A stretch of 64,000 nt of DNA, from the NCBI GenBank assembly GCA_027886185.1, contig WOAB01000055.1, positions 476,001 through 540,000 on the forward strand, in the 5' to 3' direction. Shown one piece after another: positions 1 to 11,025 of this stretch (position 1 is its first letter; every line of letters starts with the position of its first letter). The translations under genes were made by a program, and so were the position numbers. The DNA comes from Rheum nobile. Its lineage: Eukaryota > Streptophyta > Magnoliopsida > Caryophyllales > Polygonaceae. Under the pieces are notes generated by a model. That model was not told the DNA's origin, did not search any database, and was given only the letters and a program-made list of their open reading frames with translations.

Positions 1-1726
1 AATGTATTATTTTAATATAATGAATTATGAGGTAAAGTAAAGTAGGGCCACAACAAATTTAAAATGCAATGTGATTAAAAGAAAGGAAAACTGAGAAGAT
101 GGTTCTAGATAAGCAAAAGGTAAAACAATGTGCCAAACCCATATTTCACATTTTAAGATATTATAATATATTATTACTAATAATCTACTAGTTGCCGAAC
201 AAACCCTCATTCTATTGACCAATGTACGAAATATAGATTTACATGTCATTCTAACATTTGAATTTTGTTAATCAATAATCGTTATTTGAATACTTTAAGT
301 GACATTTTATTAATGAGTTGTAAATATAGCTCTTGAAAATTGGGCAATCTAACCATTTCTCTCTCATGTCTTCAACTATTAGGTAAAATAAATATTTGCA
401 CTTAACAAGTGTTAATAAAGGTTAATAAATTAACAAAAGAAAGAATTATTTTATATCTAACAGTAACACTCTTAAACATCTAAAATGACATTTATTATCA
501 AAAAAAGTAATAAATATAATAATCTATTTATATTTAAAAAAAAATATTTTAATAGTTATTTTTTATTAGGTATTTCATTATATTATCATACTTTATGTTA
601 AAAGATTTAAATTGTCATCAATTTGATGATGAAATTATATTATTTAATCATAAAAAATGTCAAATGCGAAACTGATATATTATAATAATTATAAAAATAT
701 TAAAATTATTATTTCATAATTCATGTGCGAGGCAACGAGACTAAGCTAGTAACTAATAAACTATACTACAAGTCTACAACGCTGAGCTTATGTGTTTGTC
801 TGTGTTAATATTTATAAAGATGTTTTTATATATTAATATATGTTTGATGAGAGTATTTATTAATATCTTTATTCTTAAAAATTATAAAAAAAACCTACTA
901 CATATTTTTCATTACATTACAACTATTTTTTCATATAAATATATGTATAAATAAAATTATTATTATAATAATATGCACCAAAGAAATCCTATATTTTTCA
1001 AAGTTTAGCATATATCAACTGTTGCATGAAAAGACAACCAGACATACAGTTTTGATAAGATAAAATAAACAATTATATACATCCACATAGAGATTGTGGA
1101 GTGGGGCTCACATTTCTTATCCTTGTCATGACCGCACCCACACAAATTATTATTTATAAAAAATATAAACTAATGAATGCGTTGCATCTTCTGCAAGAAT
1201 ATGCTTAGCAGACGGTGGAGAAACATTCTATTTCCCCACCATCCATTGTTTTATATTTTACTTTATTTCCTCCAATTATTTTCTCCTGATAGCTTTTTTT
1301 TTTATAAAAATAAAATGAAACCGAGGGGCAGGAGTAGTTTCCTTAATTCCTTCCCTTGTGCAGTTGTGCTTGATTACTTGATTTGATTAGTGATGAGCTT
1401 TTGAGTTTGGGAAACGCCCTCCACTTATTCGATATACTGTATTAAATTCCAAGCAAATTGCCCTTTAACTTCTACTTCCATGCCACAAGTTTCTAGTTCC
1501 ACTAACAACATACTAGTATCAAATTAAAAACTTTCAACTAAATGTCTTTTGTCATTTATGAAAGGGTATGCCTATATGCACACGAAATAGTATCTAAATA
1601 CACATTATTCGTGCGCTTAAATTAACAGTACACGTCGATGCGTTTAACTTAGCAGTACAAGGGGCAAAATCGGAAAAAAAAAACTCAGCCCAAGTTGTGC
1701 GCTTAACTTAAACGCACAGGAAAAAA
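1..1726. other. AT-rich intergenic DNA without a recognised gene
   Basis: I see no convincing coding region here. The reading frames are short, stop-rich and without family signatures. The base composition is strongly AT-rich, with poly-A and poly-T runs. Around 722-755 the text resembles the ends of small decayed plant elements (a short GTGCGAGGC block followed by CTAGT), but no matching partner end is visible. Confidence 0.5.
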
Positions 1727-1730
1727 AAGT

Positions 1731-1784
1731 GTACTACTAATGTAAACGCACATTTTTTTTTTTTTGCTTTAACATTAGTAGTAC
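1731..1784. repeat. Short perfect inverted repeat, 13-bp arms
   Basis: GTACTACTAATGT at 1731-1743 is matched by its exact reverse complement at 1772-1784, around a 28-base loop rich in T. The transcript could form a hairpin. It may be a small foldback element or the terminus of one; no flanking target duplication is evident. Confidence 0.7.
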
Positions 1785-1799
1785 AACTATATGATATAA

Positions 1800-2056
1800 C
1801 CAAATTGGTTATATCTTATGGTTATATTCTATAGTTATATAGTATGGTTAGATCATATATTATATTTTATAGTTATCCACTATTGTTATATCCTATAGTT
1901 ATATACTATGGTTATATCCAATTTGATCATATCATATTGTTATATCCTATAGTTGTATACTATGGTTATATCCTATATTCTATTCTATAGTTATAATATA
2001 TGATATAACCATAATATATAACTATAGAATATAACCATAAGATATAACCAAATTGG
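1800..2056. repeat. AT-rich foldback with about 42-bp arms and internal degenerate repeats
   Basis: The left arm (1800-1841) and right arm (2015-2056) are reverse complements along almost their whole length. Both end in the palindrome CCAAATTGG. The loop is filled with degenerate copies of GGTTATATCCTATAGTTATA, so the whole unit can fold in several registers. The right arm overlaps the start of the copia gag remnant, so the foldback lies at the border of that fragment. It could be a foldback transposon remnant or an AT-rich minisatellite. Confidence 0.7.
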
Positions 2057-3018
2057 AAACTGAGAAGGCTCAAAGCATTGTTCTAAAGGTTGAAAAAGCC
2101 TTCGACTTGTCTCAAGTTGAAGATGAGGATGAGGATGAGGATGATGATGGCGGCGAAGACGTTGCACTCATCACCAGAGGGATGAAGAGAATATGGTCCC
2201 GAAGCAAGGGTGTCCCTCGTTCCTCTGAAGGGAACAAAGATCTGAAGGATGTCGTTTGTTACTACCGTCAAAACAAGGGACACTTTGTCAAAAACTACTT
2301 CAAGAAAAAGGTGGGTCTTTCTCCTGTTCGTGAAGAAAAACAAGCAATTGTGACAACTTGGGGAGACTCTAACTCAGAAGATGAAGAATCTTGTCATTCA
2401 AGGGACGTTTGCTTGATGGCCATTGGAAATCCTCATGACTCGAAAGATTGCAATTCTGTCTCAAGAATGCTCTACCTCATGGTTGAAGGTAGTCCAAATG
2501 ACTCAAATGTAAATGAATTTGAACTCATTTGAAGTTTGAAAATCAAGTCTAAGGAACAACCGATTTTCATTATTAAAAAACTTGATCATGAAAAAAGTTT
2601 TTTTTGTAAGCATATTGGAGAAAAGGATGATACGATCTCAAGTTTGATTGATGAGAACAAAGGTTGGGCTAAAAAAGTGACCAATCTTGAGAACGTTTTA
2701 TCTTCTTTCTCTAACTCTTGTGGAGAATGTCCTAGGTTCACTGAAAAGATTACTTCCCTGGAAGCTTCTGTTACCTCATTGGAGCCGGAATCCTTAATGT
2801 TAAAACTAAGCAATGCTAAGTTGTCTAGTGATTTGTCCGAAATCAATGATGAATAAATAGGGAAGACTAAAGGCATTGAATTTGTTGCAGTCAAAAATGA
2901 AAAAAGGAAAGAGAAGAAACTTGTGCCTCACTTTGACATTGGATACCAATCTAAATCTCCTGTTGATGACACCCATGTTCAAAGTCCCAAGGTCGAAGGA
3001 AACATGTGCCATTCCTAG
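2053..3018 (+). pseudogene. Decayed gag of a SIRE-type Ty1-copia retrotransposon
   Basis: Gag coats the retrotransposon RNA in virus-like particles. The fragment shows an acidic run, then ALITRGMKR, a broken zinc knuckle and the segment TTWGDSNSEDEE followed by VCLMA. That order is known from SIRE/Maximus-type copia gags. The CCHC knuckle (near 2255-2300) has lost cysteines: CYYR replaces CxxC and NYF replaces the final Cys position. A TGA at 2530-2532 splits the frame. The coiled-coil-like tail continues to about 2856, with another stop at 2854-2856 and readable text to 3018. No protease or polymerase follows. It belongs to a different copia lineage from the element at 11026. Confidence 0.7.
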
Positions 3019-3364
3019 ATAATCTTCCATACCCTTTTATGTGATATATCATCTGTTAGTGATGAAACCTTCTATTGCTAGTGATTGTCTCTCTTTTTCC
3101 CCACTAAAAAATGATAATACAAGTATAAAACTCTATGTATCCAGAGATCATGATGATAGACTTTTTATTACTACATACTGAATTCACTTCCTTATCACCC
3201 AACCAAAGTAGAACACTCTCATGAGAAAAAAAACTTTTGGTGCTTCTGAGTCCCATCTATAAAATCATTTAAAAATTTATATTTTTGTATGAGCAGGTAC
3301 TTCGAGAATCCTTCAGAGGTGTGTGGCTTCTCTCTCCTTGGTTTGAAATATAATGTCCTACAAT
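3019..3364. other. Non-coding stretch between gag remnant and MITE
   Basis: There are no long open frames or RNA-gene signatures. It may be the continuation of the disrupted copia element, but no motif proves this. Confidence 0.4.
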
Positions 3365-4030
3365 TAGGGGTGGGCACAAATTACCGAAACCGAATAACCG
3401 TACCGAAAAACCAAAAAACCGGCCTTTTTTTAGGTTAATCGACCGAAAATTAACCGAAGTTACGGTACAATTAACTGACCGAAAATTTATGGTTAGGTAA
3501 CGGTTAGTTGTTTTTCTATATTTGGTTAACCAAATAACCGATTATATAAATAATATATTTTTAGTAATGAAATAATCTAATTTAGTTGACATGGTTATAA
3601 TAGAGGTGTTTAGATACACGTCGAACAAGTTGTATAGTTTGTATTTGTAGCGAATACACGCACACAAATAAGAATAAAGTTGATGTTGTAGAATAACCAT
3701 GTTCTAAAATGTTATATGATAACTTAAATTAAGGATGTTTTTGAATTAAATATGTAACTTAGTATACATAACAACTTATTTTGATTGTTTCCATTTTTAT
3801 ATGTAAAATCATCATTATAATATATATAAAATATATAATTATTTAATTATTTAAGTTGATATAATATTAATTTAGAGTCATTTGGTTAACCGATTAACCG
3901 CACCGAAATTACGGTTAACCAACCGAGATTAACGGTTCAGTTCACGGTTATAGAAAATTACTAACCGAAATCTCGGTTAACCGATGACCGGTTAACCGAA
4001 GTCCTGACTAACCGACCGTGCCCACCCCTA
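3365..4030. mobile_element. hAT-type MITE, 666 bp, with perfect 8-bp TSD
   Basis: The left end TAGGGGTGGGCAC (3365-3377) matches the right end GTGCCCACCCCTA (4018-4030) as an exact terminal inverted repeat. The 8-bp duplication CCTACAAT flanks it at 3357-3364 and 4031-4038. An 8-bp TSD and a TAGGGGTGGGC-type terminus are typical of hAT superfamily MITEs. Both subterminal regions carry many copies of AACCGA/ACCGAAA and their complements (3385-3545 and 3880-4015), so the element can fold on itself. There is no transposase, so it is non-autonomous. The perfect TSD suggests a recent insertion. Confidence 0.93.
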
Positions 4031-4038
4031 CCTACAAT

Positions 4039-4944
4039 GGTCAGTTATTTGACTGTTGGTGCATTAGGCAGGAAGGTTGAGTGGCATATTTATTAACCTT
4101 TTGATGTCTTGTGATGATAAATCCCCAAATTGTTGCAATTTTGTAAGGGTCTCTTATCATGTTTTAAGTGAAGGCCTCTTTTACAATCTCTATGAAGTTA
4201 TATAAAATTGGTTTTGTTCTTACTGGAGGAAACATATATGCATTCTTTTATTGTAATCTCAATAAATATAATCTTTGAATCAAGTTTCATTTTTAAGAAT
4301 ATATTGTAGCAATGACCTGTATTCCCTACTTTGAAAATTATAGGAAGTTCATATCCCTCTTGCTCTATGAAAAATAATTAGCATGTTCGTAGCAGTAGTA
4401 GCATGACAACATTAAAAATTTTGAGATATAATTCTTTTTTCGCTTATTATATGATCCCAACAGTAGTAGTATTAAAATGAAAGCTTACCTCCAATGTGAG
4501 GAAAGCTCCATCCCTCCTCTGTGAGGGTTTTCCCTCCTTTGTGAGGGTTACCGCCTCCTTTCTTCCTTCCTGCTACCCGCCTCCACCTCCACCTCCTCGC
4601 CACCTCCCCATTGTCGCTCCTCTCCACCTCTTCTCTTCCTCCTCGCCACCAGTTCGCTGCCTCCACCGTTCCTTCTCTGCTCTTCTTTGTACAGGTTCTT
4701 CCGCCTCTGCTCCGGTCACCGCTATTGTCCATATCTTGGCGTGGTCTTTGTCTGCTCCTCTTGTACAGTCGCCGCCTCCGCTCGTCCTTCATGTTTCTAT
4801 TCTTGGCGTGGTCTTTCCCTCGCCGTAGTCGCCTCCCTCCTTCGGTCGCCGAGATCCACCGCCGCTCTGCATGCTCCGGTCACCGCTGCCTTTGGTGGAT
4901 TTGCTCCGGCCACCGCCGCTCTGCATGCTCCGGTTGAGGTTGTA
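4039..4944. other. Non-coding stretch, then a C-rich tract with frames open by composition
   Basis: 4039-4470 shows nothing coding. From 4490 to 4940 the DNA becomes abruptly rich in C and CT. Several overlapping frames stay open on both strands, encoding Ser/Pro/Leu-rich text without domain signatures. I read this as compositional openness, not a gene. Short direct repeats are present: a CCTYTGTGAGGG-type unit at about 4515-4550 and CTCTGCATGCTCCGG at 4863-4877 and 4919-4933. It may be an LTR or MITE fragment inserted upstream of the CACTA transposase text that starts around 4945. Confidence 0.4.
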
Positions 4945-5464
4945 TAATCTGAAAGCTGCTCATGGATGGACTGATAAGAGTTTTACAACCTTACTTCATC
5001 TTTTGAAAGAAATGCTTCCTGAATATTTTGTGCTTTCCAAGTCTACATATCATGCCAAAAAAATTATTTGTACATTGGTCTTGATTATGAGAAAATCCAT
5101 GCATGTCGTAATGATTGTGTTTTGTTTAGAAATGAATACACATCACTAGATAGATGTCCAAATCCCAGTTGTGGTGAGCCAAGGTACAAGAAGGATCGTG
5201 TACCATCAAAATTGTTGTGGTATTTTCCCATAATACAAAGATTCAAGCGTTTATTTGCCGACGCCGAAGATGAAAAGAGGCTAAGATGGCATGCTGCAGA
5301 GAAGATTTTTGATGTAATATCCCTCATTTTTAGTAAGGATATTTGGGTAATTTTCCCATCCTTCGTTCGATAAATTTTTCGCTTTCAGTGGAGTTGGATT
5401 TTCGGTAAAATCCTTGCTCTCCGTAATAATTCTCTGAGTGGAATAAATTATATTCGATGTAATT

Positions 5465-5592
5465 TCAGGGGTTAGATATTTACGCAAGATAATTGTGTAA
5501 GATATTTACGCAAGATATTTGTGTAAGATATTTACGCAAGATATTTATGAGATATTTGTTGAGATATTTGTGAGATATTTGTTGAGATATTT
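5465..5592 (+). repeat. Tandem GATATTT(A/G) repeats upstream of LTR TATA box
   Basis: Alternating units such as AGATATTTACGCA, AGATATTTGTGTA and GAGATATTTGTT repeat head to tail about eight times. The array sits directly upstream of the LTR TATA box. A U3 enhancer role is an inference from position. Confidence 0.75.
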
Positions 5593-5607
5593 TATATAAA
5601 ATATCTA

Positions 5608-5700
5608 GGCTATATATAAGCCCTCTCTCTCATTTTGTTCTCTCTCTCCCTCACGAAATCTCTCTCTCTTTGAGCTCTCTCTCTCGGCTCTCTCTCTCCT
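5608..5700 (+). promoter_or_regulatory. LTR core promoter: TATA box and pyrimidine patch
   Basis: GGCTATATATAAGCC (about 5608-5622) is a strong TATA box. It is followed by a CTCTCTCTCT-rich tract to about 5700, the pyrimidine patch common around plant transcription starts. Transcription would run rightward, defining the LTR as plus-strand oriented. Confidence 0.7.
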
Positions 5701-6664
5701 AAGGCCTTTGCCGGAATGCTTGAATCTCGCCGGAGTTTCGAAGCTCTCGCCGGTGTTGTCGCCAGAGATTGGTTGGTATTGGTGGTGCTCTCAAGGTGGT
5801 GTTAGATGTCCAGAAGTTGGAGCCACCACGAACCGAGCCCCGACACGTCGCCCTGTCATCTTCCCCGGTGAGTCGTTGAGATCGTCTCACCACTGAAACG
5901 CCACCGCACCCGTGGCCAGATGCCACCACACCCGCGGTATGGCTGGGCAGTCGTGGTGTGGCTTGGGCTTTGTGGTCTCGATCAGGACTTTGTTCCTTCG
6001 ATTCCTTTCGTATTCTTTTAGATTCGTATATGTAGATATCGAATCTAACTTAGGGTTTCATTTTGGGTCGATCCGGAGGAATCTGTGGTCTCAGATCTGT
6101 CCCTGCGTCGAGCCCGGAAATCCATCGTTGTCTCCAAGCCTTGCTAAGCTTTCGTCGGATCTAAGGCAAGTGGCGGTTCGCTCTTGCTCATCCTTCCATA
6201 CTTTCCTTAATTATCAATTGTTAGTTGTTAATTAATTTGGAATGATTTACTGTTTATGTTGGAAACAGTTTTGATAAATAATTTGATGAAAGAATATGAT
6301 GTTATAATAGGTTGTATATCTGCTAGATCAACGCTATTATAGACATATGTTGCCTGAAGGACTTGTTCGTGCACTGCCGGAAATACCGGGCCAGTTCTGT
6401 AATTTTGATAAAGTTGGGGTTAAGCTCAGTAAATAGTAGACTTTCATACGAGCGTCTGGAACTTCGCGGAATTGGATTCCGAGTTGTATAACTAAAGTTA
6501 TGGCCAAAACCATATTGAATGCAGATTCGGGAATATTCTGCTGTTCGGATTTGGGCTAGGGCAATTAAAGTGAACTGTTTAATTAGCTCGAGTACTGTGT
6601 GTTAATTACCGTGATGGTATTGTTGTGAATTTAATGTTGACTTAATGCTAGAATATCACGTGGG

Positions 6665-6772
6665 TTCGTAGAAACGATAAGTCCAGATAAGGATTAGTCA
6701 TTTCTTTATAACTTAATGTTCGTAGGAATGTTAATCCAGTTAAGGATTAGTCGTTTCTTTATAACTTGGTAC
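6665..6772 (+). repeat. Tandem duplication inside the long LTR
   Basis: The phrase AAGGATTAGTC followed by TTTCTTTATAACTT occurs twice about 50 bp apart, each preceded by a CGTAGRAA-type block. It is an internal repeat of the LTR body. Confidence 0.6.
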
Positions 6773-6844
6773 TCCTCGGGATAATTTCCGAATAATTTAA
6801 GGGTCATGACCTATGCTTCCTACCCCCGTTAAGGTAGGAGGTGT

Positions 6845-7160
6845 TTTAAGCGCCTTGCTAGCGCAATTGGGTGGGCATAATTGTCACCCTATGTGTTAAG
6901 CACCTAGCTAGTGCAATCTGGGTGGACATAATAGTCACCCTGTGAGTTAAAGTGTAAGCACCTTGTAAGTGCAATCTGGGTGGACGTAAGGTCACCCTGT
7001 GTCTTCAATTTCCGTTGTTACTCGGACTAATATTAAAAGCCTTAACAGTAGTGTGTGTGTTGTAATTTAATAAGATAAGTGCGGTTAAGCACCTAATTAA
7101 TAAATCTTGAGCGTTGTATTAATTAGGGTGGACATAATTGTCACCCTAAAGTTTAAAGCT
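6845..7160 (+). repeat. Tandem repeat of about 60-65 bp (GGGTGGACATAATNGTCACCCT)
   Basis: At least three tandem copies occur between 6845 and 7010. Each contains AAGCNCCTNGYNAGYGCAAT followed by a GGGTGGACATAATTGTCACCC-like palindromic core. A fourth separated copy of the core lies near 7131-7153. Each GGGTG...CACCC core is itself an inverted repeat, so the transcript could form a series of hairpins. Confidence 0.75.
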
Positions 7161-8837
7161 TTGTAGCTGCTCTTAATAACATTAAAAGTCTTAACGTTGA
7201 TGTGAGTGTGATTAAGTGGTTATAGTAAGAGTTATTACATGGCATGATGTATGGGAATAAAGTTGATGTCGTGATTGAGGAACCGATTAATCTCTCTATA
7301 AGTAATCTAGAGGATGAAGTGATTAAGGATGAATGTGTGGAGTTAATGTTCTAAGAGATTAAGAGTTACCTTTCATAGGTGAGTTGTGTTATAAGCATTG
7401 AGGAGGATGAATCATTTCCAGAATGATGTCTTGAGGAATTAAGAGTAATATCTCATGTGATCCGTTTCGAGGAACATAGAGTGTGGTGATTATGTCTGGA
7501 AAAAGTTAAGGAATCTTGAAAGTTTAGGTTATAAAGTGAGTAAAGGAATAGGTTAAGTCATTACCGAAAGGATCTTAAGTTAGAATTTGGCATAAGGACC
7601 AATTATGATGTTAATGAATAATGGAATTGTGGGAAGTATCTTTAAGGAAGTTGAGGTTGTAATGTTTCGAGGTTACTAAGAGTTGATAATGGGATTGTAA
7701 GGAATTAAGAGGTGAACTTTAAGATTTTGTATATAAGGAAATTGTGAGGGAGATGTGTGTTCTCCTATTTTAAGGTAGCCATGATTAAGTGGATAAGATA
7801 AGTGTGGTGATACACATAATTAAGGATTTAGTCCCCTAGGGATTTAGTTCCCGAGTCTATTCCGCCTTAGGGATTGAGTTCCCGACGGTATATTTCTGGT
7901 GTAGAGATGATCTAAGAGCTTAACGTGTTTGGGTGCGTTGTGATTAAGTTAAGTGCGGTGTTACATATTTTAATATACCTTGGGCGAGTAGTGCAGCTAG
8001 GCGCTAGTGCAGCTAGGAAAGCTCGTCTTAACTTTTAGTCGCTCGAATGCGATACTGTAATACTGTAATTATTAATGTTCCCCAACATTTGTCATGTTTC
8101 CTTTAAGGCTCATTTCATTTGGAGTCTTCTCTTCAGTGCATATCTAATTGATAAATCATTCCGTGAAAGTACCGGGTTTATATATCGTTCCTTCGGTTAT
8201 TAGTCGAGGGACAGTGATAGTAAACAGTTACGATCACTCGAACCACTCTGCTTTGTACCCTTGCGTAGTCTTTCATTAGACTAACCAACCATAATTGTTC
8301 TTTGCATGGTTGGCTGGTGTCATCCGTTCGATTCGGCACATCAGATAAGTTGCCATCCCGTGAAGGCTAGAACGACTATAGAGGCGAACGATATTTTTGA
8401 TAAGTTTATCCAGGTTAAGATCTTTGGCGGGTGATCATTGCGATCAAGACCCTTTGTTGGTTATTTAAAATACTTCCGCTGTGTTTTTGATGTATTTGGA
8501 ATTATGTTGTAATTCCGAGACTTGGGTTTAAATGAAAGTAATGACAATTTTGTATCATAATTGTTGTTTGATGATTTATATCAACTGAAAAAGCCTGGGG
8601 TGACTTCGGGATGAGGAATCCGAGGTCACTGGTAGTAATACTTTCAAGAGGAAATTTGGGGGTGTTACATTTGATGGCAAATTAAGACATCCAACTGATT
8701 CTACACAATGGGTTAAAATTGATGATCAATCCCCTGATTTCAGTTCTCATGCCAGAAACTTGCGTCTTGCTTTGTCATCTGATGGAGTTAACCCACATGG
8801 TAATCAATCAACTTTCTCATAGCACTTGGACAATTCT

Positions 8838-9232
8838 AAGGATGGGCATCCGGTCTGGACCGTAATTTTTTTAAAGTATGGACCGTGGACCGGACCGTTA
8901 CAGTCCGGTCCTTTACGGTCCGGTCCACGGTCCGGACCGGTAAGACCGGATTTTATATTTTTCGGCATTTAAAGGGTTTGATTACGGTCCGGACCGGATC
9001 GTAAAAACTACGGTCTGGACCGGATCGTAAAAATTATGGACCGGACCGGAAAAATTACCCCTAAAAATATTTTTAACCTTTTTTTTTTTTTACGGTCCAA
9101 CCGGTCCGGACCGTAAAAATGTCTGGACCGGACCGTAAGACCGGGAACGTAAAATCCCCGGACCGTGGACCGGACCGTAAATTTACGGTCCGGTCCGGTC
9201 TTACGGTCCGGTCTAGTTTTGCCCATCCTTAG
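8838..9232. mobile_element. hAT-like non-autonomous element packed with GGACCG repeats
   Basis: Left end AAGGATGGGCATCCGG and right end TTTTGCCCATCCTTAG are complementary (CTAAGGATGGGCA against TGCCCATCCTTAG). Near-perfect 8-bp flanks, ACAATTCT at 8830-8837 and CCAATTCT at 9233-9240, fit a hAT insertion with one later change. The interior is almost entirely GGACCG/CGGTCC and GGACCGGA units on both strands, giving a self-complementary element. It lies inside the CACTA transposase gene and carries no coding region of its own. Confidence 0.8.
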
Positions 9233-11025
9233 CCAATTCTGCTTATTAACTATAATCTTCCACCAGAGTTGTGCATGAAACGAAAATATATGTTATTGTC
9301 CTTGTTGATATCTAGTCCGAAACAGCCTGGAAATGATATAGATGTTTATCTGGCACCACTCATTGATGATTTGAAACTGTTGTGGGATCGTGGTGTGGAA
9401 GTTTATGATGCACATGGGAAGGAATTTTTTTGTTTACGAGCAATGTTGTTTTGCACGATAAATGACTTCCCTGCTTACGGAAATTTGTCTGGTTATACTG
9501 TTAAGGGACATGAAGCATGCCCTATTTGTGGAGAACATACTTGCTTTTGTCAGCTGAAATATGGTGGAAAGACTGCGTATATTGGATATTGTCGGTTCTT
9601 GTCAAGGAATCATCCTTACCGCAGATTAAAGAAGGCTTTCAATGATAAACAAGAATTAGAAAGAGCTCCTCGACCATTAACAGGTTTACAAATTCTGTCA
9701 AAAGTTAAGGATATCAATTTGGCATTTAGAAAGAAACGTGCAGAACCTCTTCCCACTAGATGATGGAAGAAGAAGTCCATATTTTTCTCTCTTCCGTATT
9801 GGGAGCACTTGTATGTCAGACATTACCTTGATGTAATGCACATTGAGAAGAATGTGTTTGATAGTCTAGTAGGAGCCTTACTTAATTCGCGTGGAAAGAC
9901 CAAAGATGGCATCAATGCCAGGAAAGATATGCCATATGGGCATCGGATTGGAGTTGGAACCGCAAAAAAGAGGGAACAAAATATATTCTCATCCAATGTC
10001 AGAAGTCTCGTAAATATGAAGTAAATGAGACTGCAAGGAATGAAATCTCATGATTGCCACATTATAATGCAAGAATTTTTGCTGATTGCTATACGTGGCA
10101 TTCTATCGACACATGTGAGAAACACCATCACTCGACTTTGTTTCTTCTTTAAAAAGATTTCAGCAAGGTCATTGATATAGAAGAGTTGAGCAGTTTGCAA
10201 GATGATATTGTGGTCACACTATGCCAACTTGAAATGTACTGTCCTCTATCTTTTTTTGATATAATGGTGCATTTGACGGTTCGTCTTGTACAACAAATCA
10301 GATATTGTGGATCGTCGCCCTATACGTGGATGTATGGAATTGAGTGAAATATGAAAGTATTGAAAGGCTATGTGAAGAACAGAAATCGACCCGAAGGTTG
10401 TATTGTTGAGCGATACATTGTTGAAGAAGCTGTTGAGTTTTGTAATAAGTATCTATCAAGTGTTGATGCAATAGGCCTTCCTAAGACACCCGTGATAGAA
10501 GTGACAGAAGGAAATGGAAGGGCTGGTGCTAGAGTTAAAAGAATACCCACAGATTTGCTGCATCAAGCTCATTTGTATGTTCTTCGAAACAGTGATGATG
10601 TGCAACCGTATATTGCAGAGCACTTGTGTTATTTGAGGAGCCAAAATCCAACTCGTAAGAACGAGATATGGATTATGAAAGAGCACAATTTCCTAGTTGG
10701 CTAAGTGAGAAGATGCTTGACCAACTAAAAACATCACCCGATTCAGTTTCAAACACGCTCAGGTGGTTGTCCAAACGACCTCTTATCGAGGTAACACAGT
10801 TCTCGACATATCAGATTAATGGTTACACCTTCTACACGAAATCTCATGATGATAAAAGTACAATGTAAAACAGCAGTGTAACATTAGTAGCTCAAGTAAT
10901 GCATATATCTAGTGCAAAAGACAAAAATCCCGTGTATGCTGATATGTCATACTATGGTGTTATTACTGAAATATGGGAGCTTAATTACATTGAGTTTAGG
11001 GTGCTAGTTTTTAAGTGCTCATGGG

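Larger units (their letters stand above)
5313..8669 (+). mobile_element. Solo LTR, 3357 bp, TGTAATATCC...GGTGTTACA, TSD TTTGA
   Basis: The block begins TGTAATATCCC and ends GGGGTGTTACA. It is flanked by TTTGA at 5308-5312 and 8670-8674. Removing it joins the tnp2 transposase frame exactly, which proves it is an insertion. It has no gag or pol, so it is a solo LTR left by recombination. The opposite-orientation block at 48169-50628 has the complementary ends and shared internal text, so the two are one family. The family is probably a Ty3-gypsy with very long LTRs (Tekay-like by analogy), but no coding sequence proves this. Orientation is set by the TATA box near 5610. Confidence 0.92.
4945..11025 (+). 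pseudogene. CACTA (En/Spm) transposase of tnp2 type, interrupted by insertions
   Basis: TNP2-type DDE transposases cut at the CACTA ends. The text is present in order. 4945-5312 holds the upstream part, with the cysteine-containing CPNPSCGEPRY stretch and WHAAEKIFD. 8670-8837 continues seamlessly with GKLRHPTDS and LRLALSSDGVNPHG. 9241-9760 holds LPPELCMKRKYMLLSLLI, PGNDIDVYLAPLIDDL and CPICGEHT. 9770-10330 holds LDVMHIEKNVFDSLVGALLN and KSHDCHIIMQEFL. 10351-11020 holds the C-terminal region (MKVLKGYVKNRNRPEGCI, INGYTFYTKSHDDKST, YYGVITEIWELNY). Decay is plain: a frameshift near 5065, stops near 8820, 9761 and 10023, and a shift near 10660. No CACTA terminus is visible on either side; the right side is cut by the copia element. 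Confidence 0.9.

Noticed and set aside
4393..4470. GTAGTAGTAG-like words as a possible CACTA terminus for the tnp2 gene
   Set aside because: They do not give CACTACTAC with subterminal arrays, and no matching opposite end or TSD is present.
4490..4940. Several overlapping Ser/Pro/Leu-rich open frames on both strands
   Set aside because: All frames stay open together because of C- and CT-rich composition, and none has domain signatures or a gene-like context.
5912..6235. 107-codon frame inside the long solo LTR
   Set aside because: It falls within LTR sequence bounded by TSDs, lacks family signatures and has no homologous open frame noted in the other LTR copy except short stretches.
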